This document shows, piece by piece, positions 15,076-24,152 of a DNA stretch of 46,970 nucleotides. The translations under genes were made by a program, and so were the position numbers. Within the stretch, counting starts at the first letter, position 1. Each line of letters starts with the position of its first letter. A model generated the notes under the pieces. It was not told the DNA's origin, searched no databases, and worked only from the letters and a program-made list of their open reading frames with translations. The DNA lies in contig CADADP010000027.1 in the NCBI GenBank assembly GCA_902786725.1, forward strand, positions 1 to 46,970. Direction: 5' to 3'. The stretch comes from an uncultured Bacteroidales bacterium (GTDB lineage Bacteria > Bacteroidota > Bacteroidia > Bacteroidales > Muribaculaceae).

Positions 15076-16029
15076 TCAGTAAACCAGTTCAAAGTTATCC
15101 ACCCACAGTGTCATTCCCACTGTTCCGGTGTAGGCCTTGCCGCAAGCAGCCGAAGCCATAACTATGAGGTGGGTGGGAGTGGCATCGGGGTCGTCCCACT
15201 GCTCTTCTTGAATCTTCACCATTTTGCCTCGGCTGTTCTTGGCGTAGTACACCACGTCGCTATTGAGCAGGTTCATGTAGGATTTGTACTTGGGGTGCTT
15301 GGTGATGTCGCCGTAGAGTATCTCGATGCGGTGGTTGTTGACCCAGTTGGCTGTGCTGGAGCCGTAGCGCTCGCGACCGGTTCCCACGCGAGCGGCGTGG
15401 ATGTTACCGTCGGCATCTTCCCAGCGGCGTTGCAGCAGGATAAACACTTCGGCATAGTCCTTGCCCGGAAGCGTCTTCTTCTTGCCGAATCCGCTGGAGT
15501 AGATAATGGAACCGCCCGGGTGGTGCAACTTATAGTCGAACTGCAGGAACTTGGGGCGCTTCTTGAACGGGATGCCCATGTTCATCTTGCTGTAGGGGTT
15601 CTTGGTGCTCGACACCGGTTCCATCATTTGACCCAGGAAGATGCTGCCGCTGGCCAGCACGTCCATGTTGATGATACCCAGAGCCTTCACGTGCTCGTAG
15701 ATGGTGCTGAGTTTGGCGCACTTGCCGCTTCCGTGAGTGTCGGGGGTGACGGTGCAACTGGTTTTCACCACGCCGGCCACCTTGGCCAGCACGTTGCTTG
15801 TGCCCCACTTGGAGCCACCCATGTTGGTGTAGGGCTTGTCGCCTTTGATGGTGGTTGTGGGACCTATTTCATAGACCACCTTTTCTTTTCCGCCTATGAT
15901 TTTCGACTCCTTGATGTTGCGTGTCACCCAGTGGTCGAAGTTTCCGAAGTTGTCGATAGGAAGCACTATCTCGGCGTTGGCCATGAGGATGCCGGTTGCG
16001 AGAGCAGTGATGAATAAAAGTCTTTTCAT
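15076..16029 (-). CDS. Secreted PCMD-domain protein
   Basis: 317 residues from ATG 16029, chosen because a clear signal peptide follows (MKRLLFITALATGILMANA). The remainder looks like the PCMD (putative carbohydrate metabolism domain) beta-sandwich found in Bacteroidetes cell-surface proteins. Segments include LPIDNFGNFDHWVTRNI, HVKALGIINMDVLASGSIFLGQ, FLQFDYKLHHPGG and the final strand MTLWVDNFELVY. No lipobox Cys is present after the signal peptide. It lies between DUF2851 and aroQ in one direction. Its partner or ligand is unknown; carbohydrate binding is suggested by family only. Confidence 0.75.
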   Translation of the reverse strand: MKRLLFITALATGILMANAEIVLPIDNFGNFDHWVTRNIKESKIIGGKEKVVYEIGPTTTIKGDKPYTNMGGSKWGTSNVLAKVAGVVKTSCTVTPDTHGSGKCAKLSTIYEHVKALGIINMDVLASGSIFLGQMMEPVSSTKNPYSKMNMGIPFKKRPKFLQFDYKLHHPGGSIIYSSGFGKKKTLPGKDYAEVFILLQRRWEDADGNIHAARVGTGRERYGSSTANWVNNHRIEILYGDITKHPKYKSYMNLLNSDVVYYAKNSRGKMVKIQEEQWDDPDATPTHLIVMASAACGKAYTGTVGMTLWVDNFELVY

Positions 16030-16072
16030 GTCAGTAATATGTTTTTTTGTAAAATTATTAATATTCAATTTG

Positions 16073-17362
16073 TTATTCTCTTTCCACGGCAGCCTGGCTC
16101 AGCAGCCGGTGGCCTATTTTGCAGTAGATACACTTCTTGGCGTCGCAGTATTCTCGCTTAAGCTGAATCAGTGCTTGAGAAGTGAGGGCGTCGTCGCATG
16201 GGATGCCGGCGAAGGCGAATCGCTCCACGATGGAGTTTTTCTCCGGCTTGAGTTGCTCCAGCAGGCCGATGGCGCAGTCGGTCATCTCGTAATTGTCGGT
16301 AAGCTCGCCGTAAGCGTAGTAGAGCGGGGCCACCGTGTTAATCAGAATTATGTCGATAGAGCGGTTGCTCAGTGCCTGGCTACTTGTGGCCGACGGCTCG
16401 CCGAACGAAAAGTGGTTGGCCCAGTATCCGCTCAGTTTGGCGCTGAAGAGTTCGCGAAGCGCTTTCTCGTTGCCGTTGGCGTCGAGGATTTGAGCCATGA
16501 GTCGGAACCCGCCGGTGATGAACTGTGCCAGCAGCGCTATGCGCTTGTAGGGGAAGTTCTGTGGCCTGATGCGGAACATTTTCCATGACTCGGCCTCAAT
16601 GGGCGAGAGACTGAATTTGCGCGCTAAAAAGTCGTATTCGCGTTGCAACTGGGCAAAGTAAGGGTCATCGATGGCCTTGTCGGCGGCAAGTAGCCCGGCT
16701 TGACCAAAGAGTAGAGCCTCCACCTGAAGCAGCGAGTCGCTGTGCTTGTGAAGCAGTCGGAGCGGCGTTAGTCGCGCCAGTCGCTCCAGCGCGTCGTTGT
16801 TGATTCCGAAGCCCAGGTTGCGCGATAGCGTAACGTAGCACACGTCTTCCCAACTGCCGTTATAGGCTTCGAGCAGTTTGCGCAGGCGCGACACCTTGCC
16901 GTGCAGTCGCTCAAAAGCCAGAGCCTCTATCCACTCGGTGATTACCAGCGACGGCACCTGAGAAATCTGTGGCGTGCACGGAATTTCGCTAAGGCTGTTC
17001 ACTAAGTGGTCGTATCGCTCGTGAAACTGCGGCGAGCACCTCATCACCATTTGCGGAATCCGCTCGCCACCGGTGCGATACACCGGCGCGTCGTCCTTTT
17101 CCACTACGTGCAGAATCACGTTGTCGTAGGCCTTGTCGTGGTCGTGTCCATGTCGTTTCCAGTCCGATGCGCGCACGTGAATCTCCACGTTGCCCACCCA
17201 GAGTTTACCTCCTATTTCCACCTTGGCGTTGAAGAAGTCGGGGCCGGAGTCGGTATTGGGCAACCCGGTGTCGATAACGCGAATGGGCACACCATCATTG
17301 GTGGAGAGCGAGTTGCTTCCCCACAGGCGATGTTTCCACACGTAATGCATCAGTTTTTCCAT
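16073..17362 (-). CDS. DUF2851 family protein
   Basis: 429 residues from ATG 17362 (MEKLMHYVWKHRLWG). The frame runs on to 17431, but the family start fits ATG 17362. Conserved segments of this Bacteroidetes family are present: DTGLPNTDSGPDFFNAKVEIGG, WVGNVEIHVRASDWKRHGHD and DNVILHVV near the N-terminus, then a helical middle. The C-terminal part has a Cys-rich piece (CDAKKCIYCKIG) that could bind a metal. The C-terminus lies 43 bases ahead of the PCMD gene, which starts the rest of the operon. The function of the family is not established. Confidence 0.88.
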   Translation of the reverse strand: MEKLMHYVWKHRLWGSNSLSTNDGVPIRVIDTGLPNTDSGPDFFNAKVEIGGKLWVGNVEIHVRASDWKRHGHDHDKAYDNVILHVVEKDDAPVYRTGGERIPQMVMRCSPQFHERYDHLVNSLSEIPCTPQISQVPSLVITEWIEALAFERLHGKVSRLRKLLEAYNGSWEDVCYVTLSRNLGFGINNDALERLARLTPLRLLHKHSDSLLQVEALLFGQAGLLAADKAIDDPYFAQLQREYDFLARKFSLSPIEAESWKMFRIRPQNFPYKRIALLAQFITGGFRLMAQILDANGNEKALRELFSAKLSGYWANHFSFGEPSATSSQALSNRSIDIILINTVAPLYYAYGELTDNYEMTDCAIGLLEQLKPEKNSIVERFAFAGIPCDDALTSQALIQLKREYCDAKKCIYCKIGHRLLSQAAVERE

Positions 17363-17549
17363 AATGCCGTAGCTCAAAAAGGAGTGACCTCTTCCGAAAA
17401 ATTGTGCCAAATTACACATTTTTTGCCACATAGCAGTGCAATATAACGTGAAAAATAACTAATTACGTATTTTGAACGCTTGCGTGTGGCGACGCGAAAC
17501 GGGTGAACGTAAGGACCATAAGGCGCAAATTAGCCGCAAATCACGTAGC

Positions 17550-17580
17550 GAGCCACACAGCACAGTCCGCCGCGTGGCTC
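17550..17580. other. Hairpin downstream of the amidase/propeller gene
   Basis: Perfect 7-bp arms GAGCCAC (17550-17556) and GTGGCTC (17574-17580) with a 17-base loop. They lie in the 257-base gap between the DUF2851 start and the end of the large amidase gene. It lacks a clear T-run, so a terminator role is uncertain. The rest of the gap shows no gene. Confidence 0.35.
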
Positions 17581-17619
17581 ACCTTGAGTGGAGTGTGATT
17601 CCCTCTGTTTTAGTTGTCG

Positions 17620-20600
17620 TTACCGAACTATTACTTTCTGCCGGTTCACGATGTAGATGCCCGGACGCAAGTCGCCGATGGTGGTCTCTCCGGCTTCGAC
17701 ACGTTGCTGTGTCAGCACGCGTCCTGAAGTGTCACACACCAAAATGTGGGTTGGCTCAGTGGCGCTCACATGGATGCATCCCACCGCTCCGCGCACGCTC
17801 ACTTGAGCCACATCGGCCTCGTCTATTGCCGTAACGATGCCGGCCAGAGTTATGTCGAGAGAACTGTTGTCGCTGTTAATTTCCACAGCCGTGGCGCTAT
17901 AGTTGTAGTAGCCCGACTTTGACGCCTCCACATCGTAGGTGCCGGCGGGGATGTCGATGCTATAGGCTCCCGACGCGTCGGAAGTGGTGGAGTACTCTTG
18001 ATTGTCACCATCGCGGAACACGATGTAAACGTCTTTAAGTGGTGTACCCGACGCTGCGCGGCGCTTGGCCGACGGCTGGTTGTGGCCCTGTGCGTACACG
18101 TATCCGGTGACGGTGACAGTGGGATTCAGTTCCACTTTGGTTACCGTTAGAGCCGAGCGTGCCGGTGTGGTGGACTGGTTGTCGGTAGTGGGGATTGAAT
18201 ACACCCCCAGGTTGCTGCCGGCCACAAGCAGATTGCCACCCCAGTCAAATGCCATCTGATACACACCGTAGCTGTTGTGGCCGCCGCTGTTGAACGTGGC
18301 GTTATACACGTCGCGCGCGTCGGGTGTGAACGAGTTGAGCCACGTGAGTTGTGGCTTGGTGCGGTCGGTTCCCCAGTCAATGCGGTAGAACTGAAGCACG
18401 CCTTCCTTGTTGGCTATAACCAGCGTGTTGCCGTCGTTGCTAATAGCCATGCCACCACCGGCGCAACCGTCAAGGTTGTCGGCTGCCTGACGGCCGGTAC
18501 AGTAAGTCCAGTAGTCGCTGTGGTCGGGGGTGATATAGCGCAGTGCGGGCGACGTGGCGGTGTTAGTGTAGTTACCCACACTCACCCACAGCCCGCCGTC
18601 GGGCATGGCCAGCAAGTTCACGTTCACCAGACTGCCCATCTTGGTGTAGCTGTTGACCTGCGTGGGCGCGGTGGTCCATGTGGATGGCAGATTGCCATCG
18701 GCGTCGATGGCAGCCCCCAGGTCGTACATATACACCTGCGCGTCCATATCTTCGAGCGAAACGTACATCTTGGTGTCGGCGCCCGAGCCCACTATGCTCA
18801 CGCTGGGTGCCGAACTGCCTGTGTTCACGCCGTTATGGGTAAACAGGCCGGCACTGTTGCGCTCTCCGGCGAAGAACTGTGTGTAGTCGCCGCTGAGGTT
18901 GTTGGGGTCGGCGATATACAAGCCGGCGTGGTTGTCGCCAAAGTCGGGGATATAGATGCGTCCGCGGTAATCCACGGCCAGGCGGAAGTCGTTGTCCCAT
19001 GCCATATTGCCGGTAAAGGGCAGAGCGTTGTCGCGTTGCCACATGGCGTCGAATCGGTAGATGCCGTTGTCGCGGTTGGCACTGCTGGTGCGGCTGGCGT
19101 TGCGTGTGGCCATGTCGCTCACATACACCGTGCCGAAGTGCTCACTCTCGGGGCTGCGGTCCACGGCCACGGCGGCGCGGTGGAAGGCGTAGTCGGCGTC
19201 GGTGGCCGAGCCGTTGAGGCGGCGAATCTCGGTTATCTGGCGACCATGCACGTTCACGGCCCACTTCATCACCTGGTTGTTGCTGCCGGGCAACTGCTCG
19301 TTAGTGAAATGGAACTGGTTGTTACCCTTCACCACACCTTCCAGTTCCAAACTGTCGATTACCACCCCTGTGGAGGCATCGGAGAATATGAGCCGGGCCT
19401 CGGTGGCGTCGTTGTTGCATCTGAAATTGAATGTGTAGCCGTCGGTGGTCTGGGCCAAGCTAAGGTCGTAGGCGAAAATGCCCACCTCGTCGCCCGTCAC
19501 GGCGGGCGCGTTACCGGCCACCCAGCGCGATAGTCGGGCGTCGCGAAGCAGGTACACCGACAGCACTCCATCGGTCACCGCTCCGGCTGTGAAGGCCGTG
19601 GTGTAGGTGCCGGCGTTGAGTGTCATGTCGTCGGTTCCCACAGTTTCGCCGTGTGCAAGGCCTCCGCTGATGTCGTAGCACCACACACCGGTGCTATTGC
19701 CGCCACTCACGGCCGGTTCCAGCATGAGCACGCGACCGTCGGGCAGGGACACTGTACTCAGTCCCGAAGCCCCGGCGCCGTGGCTGGGCAGGTTTCCCAT
19801 ATCTTTAAGCGACTTGAGAGCGGTGGTGTTGACTCGCACCTCTTGCGGCGCTATCAGCGAGCCATCTATTATGAACTGGTCGGTCCTCGCAGGCGACGGA
19901 CTTAACTTGAAGTCCTCGCCATAAGTGGCAGCGCTTTGCGCGCCGCGGTTGGCGCTGTTATCGTAGTCGTAGTTGGCGAAGTAGCGCACCATCTGCCCAT
20001 TGCGCACCACGTAGTTCTGGAAGCGGATTTGGCGCGATGCGCCTATGGTGGTGGCGCTGGTGATGAGTTGCCCCTTGTTGGAGGTGCCGTTGTAGGCCAT
20101 AGAGTGGCCCACGTCGGCGTTATACCAGTGGCCGCTGGAGAATTCTCCGGTGGGCGAAGTGAACCACAGCGATGGCGCGCCGTCGAGGGCGTCCCACTTA
20201 TACACGCGGAACGTGCCGCGCGAGGTGCCGCTTGTCACTTGGCCGGCGCTGCTTTGATTCTCTTCCTGGTTGCACGCCAGCAGCTTGCCGTCGGCAGTGA
20301 TGGCGATGTCGCTCACGGTGTAGAGGTGACTGCCGGCATTGTTGTCGTCTTGCACATTCGCGATGCCGGCGATGCTAATCTCGCGTGTCACGGCGCGTGT
20401 CACGGGGTTGATTTGCAGGATGTGTGGCGTGTGGTAGGTGTCGCCTTCCACGGCCAGCACTATCAGTTGGCCCTCATGGGCGAGAACTCGCCTCACGGTG
20501 AGCCCGTTCAGAGCGTCGATGTTCCAGTCGGCATACTCTTGGCGTAGCGCCGGCGCATAGTCGCTTGCTCCCATGCCGGTGGCCGTGCCCTGAGTCATGT

Positions 20601-21654
20601 AGAGCGCGGGGTAACTGGTGGAGTTGGCCGCTACGGTGTATGGGCCCTGATGCACAAGATTGTTGAACCCCGAGGCCTTAATGTCGAGGTAGTAGTCGCT
20701 GCCGGGCTCCAGACCCTCAAAGTAGAAGATGCCGTTGTAGTTGTTGTCGGTCACGTAGGTGCCCACATACTGCTCGCCCTTGAACAGCTTCACCACGGCG
20801 CCGTTGATGGGCGCGTAAGCGTCCATGCTGCCGGCCTTGTAGGTGTAGAGCGAGTTGGTCAGCGCGTTGTTTTGGTCCTTAATTGTGCCCATGATGTAAC
20901 CGGTGGACTCGGGGGTGAGGTTCCAGTAGTTGGCGCAGCCGCGAGCCATACGCACGCCCTCCTCCCAGCAGAATTGCTCGTTCAGGGCGCGGTGGCGCGT
21001 GGGGTGATAAGTGTGGAAGAAGCCCTCCACGATAAATCCGGGTGAGCCGTGTTTCAGCACCCCGTAATAGCCCTTGTAGCTCTTGCCGGTGACCGATGAG
21101 TAGCGTGTGCTGGACGAGCCCATAAAGTCGATGTCGGCCGCTATATAAGGCTTAGTGCGCGAATAAGTGGATGTGGACATATAGTCTATCTCGTCCATCC
21201 AGTGCGGGCCCCACAGTGCGGTGGCTTCGGAAGCGGCATTCGAGTGAACCGAGACGAAGAAATCGATGTCGTTGGCATCCACTTCCTCGCAGATTTCGGT
21301 CAGGTTGCGACTGTAGTTCCCGGTTCCGCTGTGGTAGGTGATGTCGTCGTAAGGGTATGGACCCACGTTCCAGTGCGACATCATGATGTTGTCCTCGTCA
21401 AGCCCCATCTTAATCAGTGTTTCGCGCATCTTGATACACTTCCACAGGTTGGTGTTGCTCTCATAGAAGCCACAGGTGTCGGGTCGGCCGGTGGATGTGT
21501 TGGGATACGGTATGGTGGCCAGTGGGCGGTCGTTAGGACCCCAACCGCCATGTCCGGGGTTGATATAAATTCGGGGCTGGTTGTCGTTGGCCGCGGTAAC
21601 TGCTCCTGTGATAAGGAGTGCGCCGGCTATGAGAAGTAAAGTCTTGAGTTTCAT
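17620..21654 (-). CDS. Large secreted N-acetylmuramoyl-L-alanine amidase-like protein with propeller and sorting tail
   Basis: 1344 residues from ATG 21654, preceded by GGGAGG. An ATG at 21669 overlaps the previous stop but gives a poorer start. The signal peptide is MKLKTLLLIAGALLITGA. An Amidase_3-type domain follows (30-235) with the zinc ligands visible: His35 in NPGHGG, Glu65 in FYESNTN, His137 in SVHSNA, and the catalytic Glu209 in FIVEG. After that come a carboxypeptidase-regulatory-like domain (about 245-350), a very long beta-propeller-like region (370-1195), a second regulatory-like domain (1215-1290), and a C-terminal sorting domain (GRVLTQQRVEAGE, GIYIVNRQKVIVR) of the type IX secretion type. 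It likely acts on peptidoglycan at the surface, which is inference. It follows the PD40 gene in one transcript. Confidence 0.85.
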   Translation of the reverse strand: MKLKTLLLIAGALLITGAVTAANDNQPRIYINPGHGGWGPNDRPLATIPYPNTSTGRPDTCGFYESNTNLWKCIKMRETLIKMGLDEDNIMMSHWNVGPYPYDDITYHSGTGNYSRNLTEICEEVDANDIDFFVSVHSNAASEATALWGPHWMDEIDYMSTSTYSRTKPYIAADIDFMGSSSTRYSSVTGKSYKGYYGVLKHGSPGFIVEGFFHTYHPTRHRALNEQFCWEEGVRMARGCANYWNLTPESTGYIMGTIKDQNNALTNSLYTYKAGSMDAYAPINGAVVKLFKGEQYVGTYVTDNNYNGIFYFEGLEPGSDYYLDIKASGFNNLVHQGPYTVAANSTSYPALYMTQGTATGMGASDYAPALRQEYADWNIDALNGLTVRRVLAHEGQLIVLAVEGDTYHTPHILQINPVTRAVTREISIAGIANVQDDNNAGSHLYTVSDIAITADGKLLACNQEENQSSAGQVTSGTSRGTFRVYKWDALDGAPSLWFTSPTGEFSSGHWYNADVGHSMAYNGTSNKGQLITSATTIGASRQIRFQNYVVRNGQMVRYFANYDYDNSANRGAQSAATYGEDFKLSPSPARTDQFIIDGSLIAPQEVRVNTTALKSLKDMGNLPSHGAGASGLSTVSLPDGRVLMLEPAVSGGNSTGVWCYDISGGLAHGETVGTDDMTLNAGTYTTAFTAGAVTDGVLSVYLLRDARLSRWVAGNAPAVTGDEVGIFAYDLSLAQTTDGYTFNFRCNNDATEARLIFSDASTGVVIDSLELEGVVKGNNQFHFTNEQLPGSNNQVMKWAVNVHGRQITEIRRLNGSATDADYAFHRAAVAVDRSPESEHFGTVYVSDMATRNASRTSSANRDNGIYRFDAMWQRDNALPFTGNMAWDNDFRLAVDYRGRIYIPDFGDNHAGLYIADPNNLSGDYTQFFAGERNSAGLFTHNGVNTGSSAPSVSIVGSGADTKMYVSLEDMDAQVYMYDLGAAIDADGNLPSTWTTAPTQVNSYTKMGSLVNVNLLAMPDGGLWVSVGNYTNTATSPALRYITPDHSDYWTYCTGRQAADNLDGCAGGGMAISNDGNTLVIANKEGVLQFYRIDWGTDRTKPQLTWLNSFTPDARDVYNATFNSGGHNSYGVYQMAFDWGGNLLVAGSNLGVYSIPTTDNQSTTPARSALTVTKVELNPTVTVTGYVYAQGHNQPSAKRRAASGTPLKDVYIVFRDGDNQEYSTTSDASGAYSIDIPAGTYDVEASKSGYYNYSATAVEINSDNSSLDITLAGIVTAIDEADVAQVSVRGAVGCIHVSATEPTHILVCDTSGRVLTQQRVEAGETTIGDLRPGIYIVNRQKVIVR

Positions 21655-21668
21655 AGTGCGTCCTCCCA

Positions 21669-22586
21669 TTATTTTTCAAGTTGTATCATGTAAAGTTCTC
21701 CTTCGGCAGTGGTGAAGGCTATACGCCCGGCGCGCTCACATGTCTGTGGGAACATGGCTATGAGGCTGTCGGGGGTGAGCGTCTGGCTCTCACCGGTGAG
21801 AGTGGTGGCCACTATGCTCGATGCCACCACGGTGTGGCCATCGTCACTGTCGTTCATTCCCACCACCACGCTGTTGCCGTACCACTGCGGAGCGCGCAAC
21901 GCTCCCAGCCGCGCCACGATGTTGCCGCTGAGGTCGCACACAAACGCTCCCACGCCACACACGTAGTAGAGCACCTTGTCGCCGGCCGGTGAGAGCGACG
22001 GCCAGATGTAGCTCTCCTGCAGTCCGTTGGGCGAAAGGGTCTTGATGTCGTTGCCTTGCGAGAGCATAAGTTGGCGATTCTTTATATACACCATCGGTGT
22101 CGCCGTCTCGCTCGGAGCGGCACCACGGCTCAGCGCGCGCCGGCGGGCGGTGCCCTGCTCCACGGTCACGGCTGTGTTGCCGGCCACAGCGTAGCCCTGC
22201 AACTCGCGCGTGGGCTCCACAAGGCTCACTTGCTCGCCGGTGACCACGTTGTAGCTCTCGAGCGATGTCGCTCGCAAGTGGTTTTCTGAGACGTGTTTAG
22301 TGCAGTACACCACAGTGCGTCCGTCGGCCGAGACGAGTGGACGGTAGCCCGCGCCCTCGGCCCCGCTGATGGTGGTCAGGTCACCATCGGCCACACTGAG
22401 GCGATATAGGTTTTTATTCCCTTGCGTGGTGAGCAGCAGATAGTCGCCCGCAGGCGAGAACGCCGCCGCTTTAAGGTCGGTGACGGAGGCAATGGGCACT
22501 TTCTCCACCGCTCTCACCTGCAACACTTGCGCCACGCCACTAAGTCCGGCGAGCATGATACTCGCCATTGTCAGCAACTTTTTCAT
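21669..22586 (-). CDS. Secreted PD40/WD40-like beta-propeller protein
   Basis: 305 residues with a signal peptide (MKKLLTMASIMLAGLSGVAQ). Repeated pieces such as KAAAFSPAGDYLLLTTQGNKNLYRLSV, YRPLVSADGRTVVYCT and WPSLSPAGDKVLYYVCG are PD40 (TolB-like) propeller blades. The stop at 21669 overlaps a downstream ATG, so it is coupled to the amidase gene. The propeller probably binds a protein or glycan in the envelope together with the amidase; this is inference from position. Confidence 0.8.
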   Translation of the reverse strand: MKKLLTMASIMLAGLSGVAQVLQVRAVEKVPIASVTDLKAAAFSPAGDYLLLTTQGNKNLYRLSVADGDLTTISGAEGAGYRPLVSADGRTVVYCTKHVSENHLRATSLESYNVVTGEQVSLVEPTRELQGYAVAGNTAVTVEQGTARRRALSRGAAPSETATPMVYIKNRQLMLSQGNDIKTLSPNGLQESYIWPSLSPAGDKVLYYVCGVGAFVCDLSGNIVARLGALRAPQWYGNSVVVGMNDSDDGHTVVASSIVATTLTGESQTLTPDSLIAMFPQTCERAGRIAFTTAEGELYMIQLEK

Positions 22587-22662
22587 AGCGTTTATGGTTA
22601 ATGTTATGGTTGTTAATCTTTATATCAGAGTTTCTCGCGCCATGGGCGCGCATATGTGCCGC

Positions 22663-23973
22663 TTACAGTCCTATGCAATAGTAGTTGAAGCCCATTTCGC
22701 CCATCACCTTGGGATTGTAGATGTTGCGGCCATCAATCACAAGCGGGGTCTTAAGGTTCGCCTTCACGCGCTCCCAGTTGGGCAGCCTGAACTGTCGCCA
22801 CTCGGTGAGCAGCAGCAGCGCGTCGGCGCCGTTCACTGCGTCGTACATGTCCATGGCGCAGTAAACGCTGTTCCAGCGAGTGCGGCATTCATTCATGGCC
22901 ACAGGGTCATAGACGCGCACATTGCATCCGGCATCCATCAGCTGGTCGAGGGTCACAATCGACGGAGCCTCGCGCATGTCGTCGGTCTCGGGCTTGAACG
23001 AGAGCCCCCACAGGGCCACTGTCTTGCCCTTGAGGTCGCCGCCGTAGAATCGGCTCAGTTTCTGGAACAGCAGGTGCTTCTGCTTGGTGTTCACATCATC
23101 CACGGCGCGCAGCACGTCCATTGAGAAATCGTGCCGTTCGGCTATCTTTATCAGGTCCTTGATGTCCTTAGGGAAACATGTGCCGCCATAGCCGCAGCCG
23201 GGGTAAATGTATTTGGAGCCGATGCGGCTGTCGGTCCCCACTCCGCGACGCACTATGTTCACGTCGGCGCCCACGCGCTCGCACAAGTTGGCTATCTCGT
23301 TCATGAAACTCACCCGGGTGGCAAGCATCGACGTGGAAGCGTACTTAATCATCTCGGCGGTGGTGTTGTCGGTATAGATTATGGGGAAATTGTTAGACTT
23401 TAGAGGAAAATATATGCGGCTCATTACAGCCTTGGCACGCTTCGACGACAAGCCCATAATCACGCGGTCGGGCGACATGAAGTCCTTTATGGCGGTGCCT
23501 TCCTGCAAGAAATCGGGGTTGCTCACCACATCGTACTGCACGTCCACTGCGCGCGCCGCAATCTGCTCGCCTATAATGCGGTTCACCTCGCTGGCTGTGC
23601 CCACCGGCACAGTGGAGCGGATGATGAACGTTGACGGCTTGGTCACCTGGGCGCCAAACGACTTGGCCAGTGCTATCACCTGACTCAGGTCGGTGGTGCC
23701 GTCGGCGGCGGGCGGTGTCTCTACGGCGCAAAAAATGATGGGCGCGTGCTCATAGGCGTCGGTCAGGTTGGTGGAGAAGTGAAGGCGCCCGTCGTCCACG
23801 TTTCGCTTCACCAGCGCCTCAAGCCCCGGCTCATACACCGGTATGCCTCCGTAGAGAAGGGTGCTTATTCGCCGGGCATCGGTATCCACACACAGAACAT
23901 TAGCGCCCAGGTCGGCAAAACATGCAGCCGACACAAGGCCCACATAACTGGTTCCTACAACTGAAATATTCAT
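22663..23973 (-). CDS. ugd: UDP-glucose 6-dehydrogenase
   Basis: 436 residues. The enzyme oxidises UDP-glucose twice with NAD+ to UDP-glucuronate, a precursor of capsule, LPS and other glycans, in the cytoplasm. The N-terminal NAD-binding site reads GTSYVGL (7-13), followed by VLCVDTDARR. The catalytic Cys lies in GGTCFPKD (Cys near 266), in the segment YPGCGYGGTCFPKD. The C-terminal domain has KTVALWGLSFKPETDDMREAPS. It is the length usual for the family. It has its own promoter and is followed by the PD40 and amidase genes 76 bases on. No glycosyltransferase gene lies near. Confidence 0.94.
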   Translation of the reverse strand: MNISVVGTSYVGLVSAACFADLGANVLCVDTDARRISTLLYGGIPVYEPGLEALVKRNVDDGRLHFSTNLTDAYEHAPIIFCAVETPPAADGTTDLSQVIALAKSFGAQVTKPSTFIIRSTVPVGTASEVNRIIGEQIAARAVDVQYDVVSNPDFLQEGTAIKDFMSPDRVIMGLSSKRAKAVMSRIYFPLKSNNFPIIYTDNTTAEMIKYASTSMLATRVSFMNEIANLCERVGADVNIVRRGVGTDSRIGSKYIYPGCGYGGTCFPKDIKDLIKIAERHDFSMDVLRAVDDVNTKQKHLLFQKLSRFYGGDLKGKTVALWGLSFKPETDDMREAPSIVTLDQLMDAGCNVRVYDPVAMNECRTRWNSVYCAMDMYDAVNGADALLLLTEWRQFRLPNWERVKANLKTPLVIDGRNIYNPKVMGEMGFNYYCIGL

Positions 23974-24029
23974 ATTTCCTTGAATTATTATGCGTTAAAT
24001 GGATTAACAAAGGGGTATATCACCACTTG

Positions 24030-24060
24030 CAAAATTAATAAAAAACAACCGCCAAACAAA
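24030..24060 (-). promoter_or_regulatory. Bacteroidetes-type promoter for ugd
   Basis: On the minus strand: TTTG (24060-24057), a 19-base spacer, and TAATTTTG (24037-24030), matching the consensus. The ugd ATG is 57 bases downstream. Confidence 0.6.
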
Positions 24061-24111
24061 AGAATATAACCTTTTTTTCGCGGGCTCGTTTTTAGTTGTT
24101 GCCTTTTTTAT

Positions 24112-24119
24112 TAATTTTG
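24112..24119 (+). promoter_or_regulatory. Putative -7 box for the plus-strand repeat protein genes
   Basis: TAATTTTG matches the -7 consensus about 34 bases upstream of ATG 24153, in the divergent gap with ugd. The -33 box at the standard distance is weak. Confidence 0.4.
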
Positions 24120-24152
24120 TAAATTAAATTTACCAAAATAGGTTCCTAACGC

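Noticed and set aside
18277-19533. A 418-codon open frame antisense to the amidase/propeller gene
   Set aside because: It is a shadow of the sense gene, with a biased Val/Gly/His composition and no known motif.
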